A model generated the notes under the pieces. The model made no database searches. It worked only from the letters and a program-made list of their open reading frames with translations, and was not told where the DNA came from. From NCBI RefSeq assembly GCF_004769235.1, contig NZ_RQFG01000019.1, positions 558,001-622,000 on the forward strand: DNA of 64,000 bases, written 5' to 3'. This document shows, piece by piece, positions 26,189 to 36,053 of this stretch. The translations under genes were made by a program, and so were the position numbers. The DNA comes from Leptospira kanakyensis (lineage in GTDB: Bacteria > Spirochaetota > Leptospiria > Leptospirales > Leptospiraceae). Numbering within the stretch: position 1 is the stretch's first letter; the number at the start of each line of letters is the position of its first letter.

Positions 26189-26662
26189 TTGAATCTCGTT
26201 AAACAATGTCCGAATTGTTCCACGATGTTACGGTTCCCTGCCACACAGGGAACCATTTTGGTTCAATGTCCCGTCTGTTCTCATCGTTTCACCTTTGTTC
26301 CTGATTTGGAAACTTCGGAAGATTTTCAAAACACATCGGAACAAATCCCCTCTTTTCAATTCAAACCATCCTTTCAGAGTTATAAAGAACTGGTTCTCGA
26401 TTTACTCTATGCACCCATTGATTATTTAAAATCTAAAACTGGGCCAAAAAAAAGAGAGATCCGATGGATTCCCATTTTGTTATTTACCATCCTTATGTTG
26501 TATTTTTGGAAATGGTCATCATTTCCTAATACTCAGAAACTCGATACAGTGAAAGAAGAAGAGTTACAAAATCCTAATATGGAAGAACCTAACAACGAAA
26601 TTAATCCAGATACCCCAGAAGAAAATTCAATACCAAATACAAAACCTAATTACGAGATCTAA
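26189..26662 (+). CDS. Zinc-ribbon membrane protein
   Basis: A 157-residue protein opening with a zinc ribbon (CPNCSTMLRFPATQGTILVQCPVCSHRF, two CxxC pairs at about 7-10 and 26-29), the MJ0042/GerE-like finger type often found at the start of bacterial membrane proteins. One membrane helix follows at about 92-110 (IPILLFTILMLYFWKW) and the tail is Asn/Pro/Glu-rich. Start is TTG just after the fcpB-like gene. Function unknown. It ends 3 bases before rsmE. Confidence 0.7.
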   Translation: MNLVKQCPNCSTMLRFPATQGTILVQCPVCSHRFTFVPDLETSEDFQNTSEQIPSFQFKPSFQSYKELVLDLLYAPIDYLKSKTGPKKREIRWIPILLFTILMLYFWKWSSFPNTQKLDTVKEEELQNPNMEEPNNEINPDTPEENSIPNTKPNYEI

Positions 26663-26665
26663 CAC

Positions 26666-27388
26666 TTGAATTGGGTTCTTATTTATGAAGAGGAACTAAA
26701 TTCAAACCATTTAGTCCAACTCACTGATGAGAGACATACTCATATCAGAACCATCCTAAAAAAAGATAAGGAAGACAAAGTCCAAGTGGTCATTCCGGGT
26801 TCCGGTAATTATCTTTTCCAAATCCAAAGTATTTCTGATTCTTCCACAACATTAGAAAAATTAGATTCTCTTCCTGATGTTCTAAGCCCCCTTTCCATCC
26901 ATACCTTCTTTTCCTTGCCAAGGCCTCAAACGGGGAAAAAACTTTTGCACTTAAGTGGAGCCTATGGCGTAAACTCAGTTTATTTTTATGCCACAGAATC
27001 TAAAAACAAAGAGTATTGGACTTCTCCTGTTTATTCAAAAGATACCCTCTCTTACTTAGAAACGGGACTCTGCCAAACGGGAAATCACAGGTTACCAAAT
27101 TTGACCTTGGCCAAATCCTTACCGTGGAAACCTTTTTTTAAATCGTGGAAGGGAAAGATTTTTGTGTTGGATCGAGAGGGAGAGGATTCCCCTTCCATAT
27201 TTCTAGAATCTATAAAAACCGAGGAAGAGGTTTTATTTGTATTTGGGCCAGAATCCGGATGGAAACCAGAAGACATTTTATTTTTTAAAGAATCTGGTAT
27301 TACGATGGTGAGTCTTGGAAAAATCAATCTTAGAACAGAATTTGCCTATTCTGCTCTTTTACACCTATTGTTTTCGATTAAAAACTAA
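26666..27388 (+). CDS. rsmE: 16S rRNA m3U1498 methyltransferase RsmE family
   Basis: A 240-residue SPOUT-class protein. The N-terminal PUA-like part carries ERHTHIRTILKKDKEDKV, and the C-terminal SAM-binding knot shows FVFGPESGWKPEDI and VSLGKINLRTEFA, the positions of the RsmE motifs GPEGG and LG..ILR.ETA with some divergence (Ser for Gly, Phe for Thr). The start is TTG, 3 bases after the preceding stop. It probably modifies U1498 of 16S rRNA. Its 3' end overlaps the convergent outer-membrane-protein gene by 11 bases. Confidence 0.85.
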   Translation: MNWVLIYEEELNSNHLVQLTDERHTHIRTILKKDKEDKVQVVIPGSGNYLFQIQSISDSSTTLEKLDSLPDVLSPLSIHTFFSLPRPQTGKKLLHLSGAYGVNSVYFYATESKNKEYWTSPVYSKDTLSYLETGLCQTGNHRLPNLTLAKSLPWKPFFKSWKGKIFVLDREGEDSPSIFLESIKTEEEVLFVFGPESGWKPEDILFFKESGITMVSLGKINLRTEFAYSALLHLLFSIKN

Positions 27389-28976
27389 TTCCGCCCGAAA
27401 CCAAAAAGCGAATTTCATCAATGCTTACAAAAGACTTTTCACTGCTATCTAAGTAGTACTTTCGATAGTTTTGCAATCGTAACACAATAGGACCAAAGGA
27501 TTTAGAAATTTCAGCGGCAGCTTGGGTATTATTGTCTAACTCAAAAGCCTTCCCTTGGGACTCATACCCTTTTTTTGTATAATAAAAGGACATCAAAAAA
27601 GAAGATCCTAAGGGAATATAGGCAGCGGCGAACACTCGTTTGTTTCCTTTTAACCCATAATCTTCCACTGCAAATTCAAAACCTAAATGATAAAAATTAA
27701 TATAAATGGTATGATAATAACCTGTGACTTTGGCATTGGATTGGTTATCTAAGTAATCATATTTAGGACGAATGGGTGCCGATATGGGAAATTTTTGAAA
27801 TCTTTCCACTTCATAAAAACTATCAAAATACATGGGTGCATAGTTTGCAGTCATTTGCCGAAACTCAGGTTTTAAAATAACGTTTAAGTCTTTTGTTCCT
27901 AAACGAAAGATTGTTCCATAATGTGTCCCTTGGGCACCATCAAGTCCTTTGATTTTATTAAAGTCCAAATAAGGAGTGAGTTCCACAAAAGGTAAATTGA
28001 GAAGTCGGTATTCGATATCCATCCCTTCCACAGAGGCACGAGTGACTTGAGTTGTTTTTGGATTGTCTAAATTCTTTTCTGTGACAGGAGATCCATTGGT
28101 ATTATAAGACATTTGTACTGGTGCGGCTCTATCCCAGGCTCTTGTATATCCAATCGTCAAACGGTTGTACCATGGATCATTATCCACAAGTTCCATCCGG
28201 GAATCTTTGTTAATTGGTCTTATTTCCTTTTTTTTGGCCTCTTCGGCTTTTTTGTTTTTGGATTCTTCCGAACCTGCTTCTTCTTCCACACTGATTCGAC
28301 CAGATTCATCTAAAACATTCCCCCGTAAGTTCATGAGGTAAACTAAATCAGATGATTTATCAAATAAAGAAAATAGAGATTTCCCAATCGCCAAAGGTTT
28401 GATATATACTCTCGCTGCATTCACTTCAAAATTAACAACGGAATTGGCAAAATACTGCACTCCCACGTAATCAGTATTCAAATCGGCCATCACACCCGGA
28501 TTATAAGAATCAAACCGAGAAGAACTTTGGTATTTGTTTACAATAGTTCCATGACCAACATAACCATCGACCATCTTACCAGTGTAAGCTGAATAAGTAA
28601 CTTTCCCTGGAATCTGTTGGTTGTAAGTTCCGTATGAAATATAATTTAACACACGTGCATAATCATTTTTGCTATTGTAATCCATTTCCCTGATTTTACC
28701 GGCTTTACTATCTAGCTGGAGTGGATCTTTATCAACTGCCAGGGCATTGATCGGAAGAGAAAAGGAATACCCGAAATTACTGCCATGATTGTAAGTAAAA
28801 TTGGGAGATACGTAACCGTAGTAATCTTTTTGAAAACTAGCTGCACCTGCATCAAATTGTAAGGCCGAGGCCCTCCGCGATTCAGTCCCTGTGGGAACCC
28901 AAACCTGTGCTTCCAAGGCAAAAACCAAGGGGAAAATCAGGAATAAAAAACATTGGGTCAGACAGAACTTCAACAC
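27378..28976 (-). CDS. Predicted outer-membrane beta-barrel protein
   Basis: About 532 residues from the preferred GTG at 28976; this makes a clean signal peptide ending FPLVFALEA. An earlier TTG (29054) adds 26 residues and overlaps the metY region. The mature protein is rich in Tyr, Asn, Ser and alternating beta strands, with a charged Lys/Glu insert at about 240-260, and ends in Phe (IRFLVSGGISF), as outer-membrane barrels do. I do not recognise a named family; a leptospiral porin-like protein is likely. No neighbours explain its role. Confidence 0.72.
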   Translation of the reverse strand: MLKFCLTQCFLFLIFPLVFALEAQVWVPTGTESRRASALQFDAGAASFQKDYYGYVSPNFTYNHGSNFGYSFSLPINALAVDKDPLQLDSKAGKIREMDYNSKNDYARVLNYISYGTYNQQIPGKVTYSAYTGKMVDGYVGHGTIVNKYQSSSRFDSYNPGVMADLNTDYVGVQYFANSVVNFEVNAARVYIKPLAIGKSLFSLFDKSSDLVYLMNLRGNVLDESGRISVEEEAGSEESKNKKAEEAKKKEIRPINKDSRMELVDNDPWYNRLTIGYTRAWDRAAPVQMSYNTNGSPVTEKNLDNPKTTQVTRASVEGMDIEYRLLNLPFVELTPYLDFNKIKGLDGAQGTHYGTIFRLGTKDLNVILKPEFRQMTANYAPMYFDSFYEVERFQKFPISAPIRPKYDYLDNQSNAKVTGYYHTIYINFYHLGFEFAVEDYGLKGNKRVFAAAYIPLGSSFLMSFYYTKKGYESQGKAFELDNNTQAAAEISKSFGPIVLRLQNYRKYYLDSSEKSFVSIDEIRFLVSGGISF

Positions 28977-29129
28977 GATACGATCATTATCGTAAGGTTT
29001 TGGGCTGAAAATAAGAAATAATCTCTTTAGAATAGATCCAATAAAGTGAACCAAGGATCCGTTTTATTGGATTTTTTCTTGACAAATAAGCAAGAAAGGT
29101 TCAGGATGACAAGACCATCGGGGGAATTT

Positions 29130-30434
29130 ATGCCACGTAATTTTAAACCAGAAACCATCGCACTCCACGGAGGACAAGAACCGGATCCGACGACTACGTC
29201 AAGAGCGGTCCCCTTGTACCAAACCACATCTTATGTATTCAAAGATACCGACCACGCAGCACGACTTTTCGGTCTTCAAGAGTTTGGTAATATTTATACA
29301 AGACTTATGAACCCAACCACTGACGTTTTAGAAAAACGTGTGGCAGCTTTGGAAGGTGGTGTAGCCGCTCTCGCAACGGCTTCTGGCCAAAGTGCAGAAA
29401 CTCTTGCACTTTTGAATATCGTTGAGGCAGGACAAGAAATCGTTGCTTCTTCTTCTCTCTATGGTGGAACGTACAACCTTCTCCATTATACATTTCCGAA
29501 ACTCGGAATCAAAGTACACTTTGTAGACCAATCAGATCCTGAAAATTTCCGTAAAGCCTCCAATGAAAAAACAAGAGCCTTTTATGCGGAAACTTTAGGA
29601 AATCCAAAACTAGACACACTCGACATTGCAGCCGTGAGTAAAGTTGCAAAAGAAGTGGGTGTTCCTCTTGTGATTGATAATACGATGCCTTCTCCTTATT
29701 TAGTGAACCCAATCAAACATGGAGCAGACATTGTTGTCCACTCTCTCACTAAATTTTTAGGCGGCCATGGAACTTCTATTGGAGGGATCATCATTGATGC
29801 TGGTACCTTCAATTGGGGGAACGGAAAATTTAAAAACTTCACAGAACCAGATCCATCTTATCATGGCTTGAAATTCTGGGATGTGTTCGGAAAATTTGAA
29901 CCATTTGGTGGAGTGAATATTGCTTTTATTTTGAAAGCACGAGTGCAAGGCCTAAGAGACCTTGGTCCAGCAATTTCTCCTTTCAACGCATGGCAAATTC
30001 TGCAAGGTGTAGAAACACTTCCACTTCGTATGGAACGCCACTCAAGCAATGCTCTTAAAGTTGCTGAGTTTTTACAAAAACACCCTAAGATTGAATGGGT
30101 CAACTATCCAGGCCTTCCAACCGGAAAAGACTTTGCGACAGCTAAAAAATACCATGAACGTGGACTCTTTGGTGCCATCGTAGGTTTTGAAATCAAAGGT
30201 GGTGTGGAAAAGGCAAAAAAATTCATCGATGGACTTGAGCTTTTTAGTCTTCTTGCTAACATCGGTGATGCGAAATCTCTTGCGATCCACCCAGCTTCAA
30301 CAACCCACCAACAGTTGACTGGAGCAGAACAAATTTCAGCCGGAGTTACTCCTGGGTTTGTTCGTTTGAGTGTAGGACTTGAAAACATCGATGACATTCT
30401 GGTAGACTTGGAAGAGGCATTAAAAAATATCTGA
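29130..30434 (+). CDS. metY: O-acetylhomoserine sulfhydrylase
   Basis: PLP enzyme that makes homocysteine from O-acetylhomoserine and sulfide. The start is set at 29130 (434 residues) because GGGGGA lies 5 bases before this ATG and the protein then begins [16 protein letters not shown], as the family does. The PLP lysine is in [11 protein letters not shown], with YTRLMNPTT and [11 protein letters not shown] upstream and [15 protein letters not shown] near the end. It starts the metY-metX-metW operon for methionine synthesis by direct sulfhydrylation. Confidence 0.95.
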   Translation: MPRNFKPETIALHGGQEPDPTTTSRAVPLYQTTSYVFKDTDHAARLFGLQEFGNIYTRLMNPTTDVLEKRVAALEGGVAALATASGQSAETLALLNIVEAGQEIVASSSLYGGTYNLLHYTFPKLGIKVHFVDQSDPENFRKASNEKTRAFYAETLGNPKLDTLDIAAVSKVAKEVGVPLVIDNTMPSPYLVNPIKHGADIVVHSLTKFLGGHGTSIGGIIIDAGTFNWGNGKFKNFTEPDPSYHGLKFWDVFGKFEPFGGVNIAFILKARVQGLRDLGPAISPFNAWQILQGVETLPLRMERHSSNALKVAEFLQKHPKIEWVNYPGLPTGKDFATAKKYHERGLFGAIVGFEIKGGVEKAKKFIDGLELFSLLANIGDAKSLAIHPASTTHQQLTGAEQISAGVTPGFVRLSVGLENIDDILVDLEEALKNI

Positions 30435-30442
30435 TTAAGACT

Positions 30443-31579
30443 ATGCCTACCGCCGAACAGAACGAGTTTTCCCACGGATCCGTAGGCGTAGTACGTACTC
30501 AAATCATTCAATTTGACTCTTTGACTTTAGAGGGGGGTGAAACCATCACTCCTCTCGAAATTGCCTATGAAACTTACGGCACATTAAACGAAAAAAAAGA
30601 CAATGCCATCTTAGTCTGCCATGCTCTTTCTGGTGATGCCCATGCTGCCGGTTTTCATGAAGGGGACAAACGACCTGGTTACTGGGATTTTTACATTGGA
30701 CCTGGAAAAGCATTTGATACCAATCGTTACTTTATCATCTCCTCGAATGTGATCGGAGGATGTAAAGGATCTAGTGGACCACTGACCATAAACGGAAAAA
30801 ATGGAAAACCCTTCCAATCGACATTTCCTTTTGTCTCCATTGGAGATATGGTAAACGCTCAAGAAAAACTAATCAGTCATTTTGGAATACATAAACTATT
30901 TGCGGTTGCTGGTGGTTCCATGGGTGGAATGCAAGCCTTACAGTGGTCAGTTGCTTACCCGGATCGTCTCAAAAACTGTATTGTGATGGCATCTTCATCC
31001 GAACACTCTGCACAACAAATTGCTTTTAATGAAGTGGGAAGACAAGCCATCTTGTCCGATCCCAACTGGAACCAAGGTTTGTATACACAAGAGAATCGGC
31101 CATCAAAGGGTCTCGCCCTTGCCCGGATGATGGGCCATATCACTTATTTAAGTGACGAGATGATGCGAGAAAAATTTGGTCGAAAACCACCCAAAGGGAA
31201 TATCCAATCTACAGACTTTGCTGTCGGAAGTTATTTGATTTACCAAGGTGAGTCTTTTGTAGACCGGTTTGATGCAAACTCATACATTTATGTTACCAAA
31301 GCACTAGATCATTTTAGTTTAGGAACAGGAAAAGAACTTACAAAAGTATTAGCTAAAGTTAGGTGTCGATTCTTAGTAGTCGCTTATACCTCGGACTGGC
31401 TCTATCCGCCATATCAATCAGAAGAAATTGTAAAGTCTCTAGAAGTCAATGCAGTTCCCGTTAGTTTTGTGGAACTCAACAATCCGGCGGGACACGATAG
31501 TTTTTTATTACCAAGTGAACAACAGGATTCCATCCTCAGAGATTTTTTAAGTTCTACCGACGAAGGAGTTTTCATTTGA
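30443..31579 (+). CDS. metX: Homoserine O-acetyltransferase
   Basis: Acetylates homoserine using acetyl-CoA to supply MetY. An alpha/beta-hydrolase fold of 378 residues: oxyanion segment [12 protein letters not shown], nucleophile [12 protein letters not shown] (Ser at about 159), Asp in [11 protein letters not shown] and His in GHDSFLLP. It follows metY by 8 bases and its stop overlaps the TTG start of metW. Confidence 0.95.
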   Translation: MPTAEQNEFSHGSVGVVRTQIIQFDSLTLEGGETITPLEIAYETYGTLNEKKDNAILVCHALSGDAHAAGFHEGDKRPGYWDFYIGPGKAFDTNRYFIISSNVIGGCKGSSGPLTINGKNGKPFQSTFPFVSIGDMVNAQEKLISHFGIHKLFAVAGGSMGGMQALQWSVAYPDRLKNCIVMASSSEHSAQQIAFNEVGRQAILSDPNWNQGLYTQENRPSKGLALARMMGHITYLSDEMMREKFGRKPPKGNIQSTDFAVGSYLIYQGESFVDRFDANSYIYVTKALDHFSLGTGKELTKVLAKVRCRFLVVAYTSDWLYPPYQSEEIVKSLEVNAVPVSFVELNNPAGHDSFLLPSEQQDSILRDFLSSTDEGVFI

Positions 31580-32193
31580 ACATTCATACCAATGAAACCC
31601 TAGGTTTGGATTTAAAAAACAGACCCGATATTTCATACATTGCCAATTTAGTCAAACCAGGAGAAAGGGTTTTAGACCTTGGTTGTGGGTATGGCGAACT
31701 TATGTTGATCCTAAAAAACAAAGGGGTTCGTGTCCAAGGGATAGAAAAGGATGATAAATGTATCATCCAATGTGTGAAAAAGAGTTTATATGTTCATCAT
31801 GGTGATATTGATGATGGACTAAAACATCATTTAGACCATAGTTTTGATTTTGTCATTCTCAACCAAACCATCCAACAGACGTTAAATCCTGGTGAAATCA
31901 TTAAAGAATGTTTACGAATTGGAAAACAGGTAATCATTGTATTCCCAAATTTTTCGCACTGGCAAATTCGTTCATCGATCTTACTTAGCGGAAAAACTCC
32001 TGTTACTGAACTGATGCCTTTTCATTGGTATGACACACCAAATTTACATTATTTATCGGGAAAGGATTTTGAGGACTTTTGTGACTTTGAAAGGATCAAA
32101 GTTCTGCATAGAGCTTTCTTTAACCGAACCAGACAAATCAAACTTTTCCCCAACTTGTTTGCGACTCTTGCTTTGTTTGTGATTCGGGCGTAA
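31576..32193 (+). CDS. metW: MetW, methionine biosynthesis methyltransferase-like protein
   Basis: A 205-residue class I SAM-binding fold: [12 protein letters not shown] (about 33-44), then QGIEKDD and [19 protein letters not shown] and [17 protein letters not shown] are highly typical of MetW. The family is known to work with MetX in acetyl-homoserine synthesis rather than as a free methyltransferase. The TTG start (31576) has GGAG about 7 bases upstream inside the end of metX and overlaps the metX stop, so translation is coupled. Confidence 0.93.
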   Translation: MNIHTNETLGLDLKNRPDISYIANLVKPGERVLDLGCGYGELMLILKNKGVRVQGIEKDDKCIIQCVKKSLYVHHGDIDDGLKHHLDHSFDFVILNQTIQQTLNPGEIIKECLRIGKQVIIVFPNFSHWQIRSSILLSGKTPVTELMPFHWYDTPNLHYLSGKDFEDFCDFERIKVLHRAFFNRTRQIKLFPNLFATLALFVIRA

Positions 32194-32380
32194 AAGATAG
32201 ATAGGGGACGGATTTTTTAAATGGTAAGAGGGACTCGGTAGGTATACTATCCCCGCCCTATTCGAACTGGGTGGGGTTATCCACCCGCCACCCAATGACG
32301 CCTATATACCACATCTCGCGCCAAAGAAAAGATAAATCGTAAAAAGATAAAATTTATAAATAAGAAGTTCATAGTTATAC
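32194..32380. other. Gene-free stretch with alternative hairpins
   Basis: Between metW and the convergent ilvA there are 397 gene-free bases (32194-32590). This part holds GGGTGG (32269-32274) paired with CCACCC (32281-32286), and the same G-rich strand could instead pair with CCCCGCCC at 32251-32258. An outer GGTATA (32241-32246) can pair with TATACC (32305-32310). It looks like a dispersed palindromic element or structured RNA. The rest of the gap up to 32590 is A+T-rich, with a terminator at 32381-32408 and nothing else seen. Confidence 0.4.
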
Positions 32381-32408
32381 AAAAGCCCGGCAATCACTCC
32401 GGGCTTTT
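32381..32408. terminator. Strong bidirectional rho-independent terminator
   Basis: AAAAGCCCGG (32381-32390) and CCGGGCTTTT (32399-32408) form a perfect 10-bp stem around CAATCACT, with U runs available on both strands. It would end the metYXW transcript and the convergent ilvA transcript. Confidence 0.85.
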
Positions 32409-32590
32409 AGCTGTACGACGATCATTCAATCATTATAACTATCGAAAGATTTTAAAAATCCTTTAGGGAATTCCTGAAATTTTAACAAAAGAAATAAGAA
32501 AGATTTTTGGTCAAAAAAAAATTTTCTTAAGTATCCGAAGGTATTGTATTTGCGAATCATCACCTAACTTTAAATAACTCACAAAAAATC

Positions 32591-33823
32591 CTAGATCAGA
32601 TATTCAAATAAATTTTCATCTTGGTTCACTACTGTGAAGTTAAGATGAAAGGCATCCATTCTTTCTAGTAATCCCTTGAAGTCATCTTTCGATTTCAACT
32701 CAATACCAATAAGGGCAGGACCCGACTCTTTATTGTTTTTTTGGATGAATTCAAATCGAACGATATCATCATTTGGACCAAGAATCTCATTAACAAATTG
32801 TTTTAATGCTCCTGGTCTCTGTGCAAAACGTACGATAAAATAATGTTTTAATCCTTCATATAATAAAGATCTTTCTTTAATTTCTTGCATCCGATCGATA
32901 TCGTTATTGCCACCGCTAAGGATGCAGACAACTTTTTTCCCACGAATTTGTTCGGCATACTGATCTAATGCAGAAATACTCAAAGCTCCTGCAGGTTCTG
33001 CCACAATGGCGTCTTCATTGTACAAATTCAAAAGTGTAGAACACACCTTTCCTTCTTTCACAAGTATCATGTCAGAGAGGACTTCTCGGCAAATTGGGAA
33101 GGTAAGATCCCCTACTTTTTTAACTGCGGCCCCATCTACAAATTTATCAATCTTAGAAAGGATAGTAGGTTTTCCCTGTTTTAGAGCCTCCGTCATAGAA
33201 GGTGCACCAAATGGTTCAACACCAATGATCTTTGTATTGGGAGATTTCTCTTTAAAATAACTTCCAACTCCCGCACAAAGCCCTCCGCCCCCGATAGGAA
33301 CAAACACATAATCAATGCCAGACTCTTCTTCCAGAATTTCTTTAGCAACTGTTCCTTGTCCTTCCATAATTTTTTCATGATCAAAGGGAGGAACAAAAAC
33401 TTTATTATGAGTTTTCGCATATTCTAAAGCAAACGATTGGCATTCATCAAATGTATCACCAACAAGAACAATCTCGATCCAGTTTCCGCCAAACATTTTG
33501 ACTTGGTTGATTTTTTGTTTGGGAGTGATGGCGGGCATATAAATCACACCATGTAAATTCAAAATTTTGCAGGAATATGCAACGCCTTGAGCATGATTTC
33601 CTGCACTGGCACACACGACACCCTGCTCTCTTTCTTTCAAACTTAAACTTTGGATTAGGTTGTAGGCCCCTCGGATTTTATAGGATCTTACAATTTGTAA
33701 ATCTTCTCGTTTAATATAAATTTGGGCTTTAAAATTTTCAGATAGTTTTGAATGAAATTGAAGAGGTGTTTTCAAAACAATTGATTGGATCGCTTCGTAG
33801 GCAGAATCAATATCTAAGTTCAT
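32591..33823 (-). CDS. ilvA: Threonine dehydratase (IlvA), short form
   Basis: PLP enzyme converting threonine to 2-oxobutanoate for isoleucine. The PLP lysine is Lys49 in RSYKIRGAYN; the glycine loop is PIGGGGLCAG, and SAGNHAQGVAYS is typical. The C-terminal about 80 residues (from about 328) form one ACT-like regulatory domain, the one-domain type, giving 410 residues. Leptospires are known for making isoleucine from pyruvate via citramalate, so this gene gives this strain the threonine route as well or serves threonine breakdown. It stands alone between convergent metW and flaB. Confidence 0.93.
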   Translation of the reverse strand: MNLDIDSAYEAIQSIVLKTPLQFHSKLSENFKAQIYIKREDLQIVRSYKIRGAYNLIQSLSLKEREQGVVCASAGNHAQGVAYSCKILNLHGVIYMPAITPKQKINQVKMFGGNWIEIVLVGDTFDECQSFALEYAKTHNKVFVPPFDHEKIMEGQGTVAKEILEEESGIDYVFVPIGGGGLCAGVGSYFKEKSPNTKIIGVEPFGAPSMTEALKQGKPTILSKIDKFVDGAAVKKVGDLTFPICREVLSDMILVKEGKVCSTLLNLYNEDAIVAEPAGALSISALDQYAEQIRGKKVVCILSGGNNDIDRMQEIKERSLLYEGLKHYFIVRFAQRPGALKQFVNEILGPNDDIVRFEFIQKNNKESGPALIGIELKSKDDFKGLLERMDAFHLNFTVVNQDENLFEYLI

Positions 33824-33959
33824 AGAGTATACTCACTATTTCAAATAAATAGAATGTTAAATTTTTGGAGAATGAATTTATATTTTGAAGTAAAAAAAGG
33901 AAAGTGATCAAAGAAAAGAGGGAAGTTAGAATTTAGAAGGAATGTCAAAAAAGAAAATC

Positions 33960-34008
33960 GAGAAACCAGAGGCGGGCCCCAACCACCCTGCCCTACCTTT
34001 GGTTTCTC
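33960..34008 (-). terminator. Terminator of flaB
   Basis: On the minus strand GAGAAACCA and TGGTTTCTC (plus-strand positions 34000-34008 and 33960-33968) form a 9-bp stem with a long G/C-rich inner arm that can pair further, followed by GATTTTCTTTTTT. It begins 9 bases after the flaB stop codon. Confidence 0.7.
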
Positions 34009-34016
34009 TTATCCTA

Positions 34017-34907
<891 letters not shown>

Positions 34908-35068
34908 TCACCGAAAGCCCGAGAAATTGATGAATTTTCGAAGAGGCCATCCTTGGCCCTTTCAAGATAAGGATCGGTCATTCCGGTACGGAGGATAATA
35001 GGGAAAAAGAAATAAAATTTGAATAAAAATAGAACTTCCCCTTTTCGAAAATATGTCCTAGGAATTCT

Positions 35069-36052
35069 ATGGAAATGGATTCAGAGAAAAGGCAGGCTTT
35101 TTACGTGTTAGAGACCATATATTTAGCGAACCCCCGAGGATTTTGTGCTGGTGTGAAGTATGCTATTTCCTATGTAGAGACAGCATTCCAAGAAAACCCA
35201 GATAACCCTCTTTATGTTCGAAAAGAAATCGTCCATAACCAAAGAGTTGTGGAAGAAATGAAAAAAAAAGGAATCCGCTTTATTAGCGAACTTTCGGAAG
35301 TCCCAGATGGAGCCACCGTCGTATTTTCTGCCCATGGTGTTTCCCCGGAAGTGGTAAAAGAAGCCACAGAAAGAAAAATGAAAATCGGTGATGCCACCTG
35401 CCCGCTAGTCACCAGAGTCCACAAAAAAGCCCGTAATATCAAAGACAGCCACCAAATCATCTATATTGGACACAGAGGTCATGACGAAGCCATCGGTACG
35501 ATGGGGGAAGCGGAAATGTTTCTCGTGGAATCTCCAGAAGATGTAGAAAACCTCAAAGGTAGAATTTCAAAAGAGAAACCTCTCACATACCTCATGCAAA
35601 CCACACTTTCCGTGGAAGATACAAAGAACGTAGTTAAAAAAATTGAAGAAGTTTTCCCCTATGTAGAACACCCACAAAAAGATGATATTTGTTATGCGAC
35701 AACGGAACGACAAGAGGCTGTTAGGTCGATGTTGGAATCGGTGGATGCCATACTTGTCATTGGGGCAGAAAATTCTTCTAACTCCGTACGACTTTGCCAA
35801 CTAGCTAAAAAAACAAGACCTGATAGCTTTCAAATTTCTCGCAAAGAAGACGTAAATCCAGAGCATATTAAAAATTCTGGAATCAAAACTCTCGGGATCA
35901 CGGCAGGTGCTTCCAGCCCACAAGTTCTTGTAGATGAAATTGTAGGAGAGATTTTAAAACATTTTCCAAATGCCAAGGTATCTCTTTTTCCAGAAAGTAG
36001 AGAAGATACAATGAGTTTTAAACTTCCCAAGGAACTACTCAAACAATATTAA
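35069..36052 (+). CDS. ispH: 4-hydroxy-3-methylbut-2-enyl diphosphate reductase IspH
   Basis: Last enzyme of the MEP isoprenoid pathway, an iron-sulfur enzyme making IPP and DMAPP. The three cluster cysteines are in RGFCAGV, GDATCPLV and DDICYATT; VFSAHGVSP and GAENSSNSVRL complete the usual pattern, over 327 residues. AGGA lies 6 bases before the ATG. It is the first gene in the run to the chemotaxis genes; the sensor kinase starts 2 bases after its stop, so the whole cluster may depend on its promoter. Confidence 0.96.
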   Translation: MEMDSEKRQAFYVLETIYLANPRGFCAGVKYAISYVETAFQENPDNPLYVRKEIVHNQRVVEEMKKKGIRFISELSEVPDGATVVFSAHGVSPEVVKEATERKMKIGDATCPLVTRVHKKARNIKDSHQIIYIGHRGHDEAIGTMGEAEMFLVESPEDVENLKGRISKEKPLTYLMQTTLSVEDTKNVVKKIEEVFPYVEHPQKDDICYATTERQEAVRSMLESVDAILVIGAENSSNSVRLCQLAKKTRPDSFQISRKEDVNPEHIKNSGIKTLGITAGASSPQVLVDEIVGEILKHFPNAKVSLFPESREDTMSFKLPKELLKQY

Positions 36053-36053
36053 A

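Noticed and set aside
32251..32310. tRNA-like TTCGAA element in the metW/ilvA gap
   Set aside because: A T-loop-like string is present but no acceptor, D-arm or anticodon arm can be built around it on either strand.
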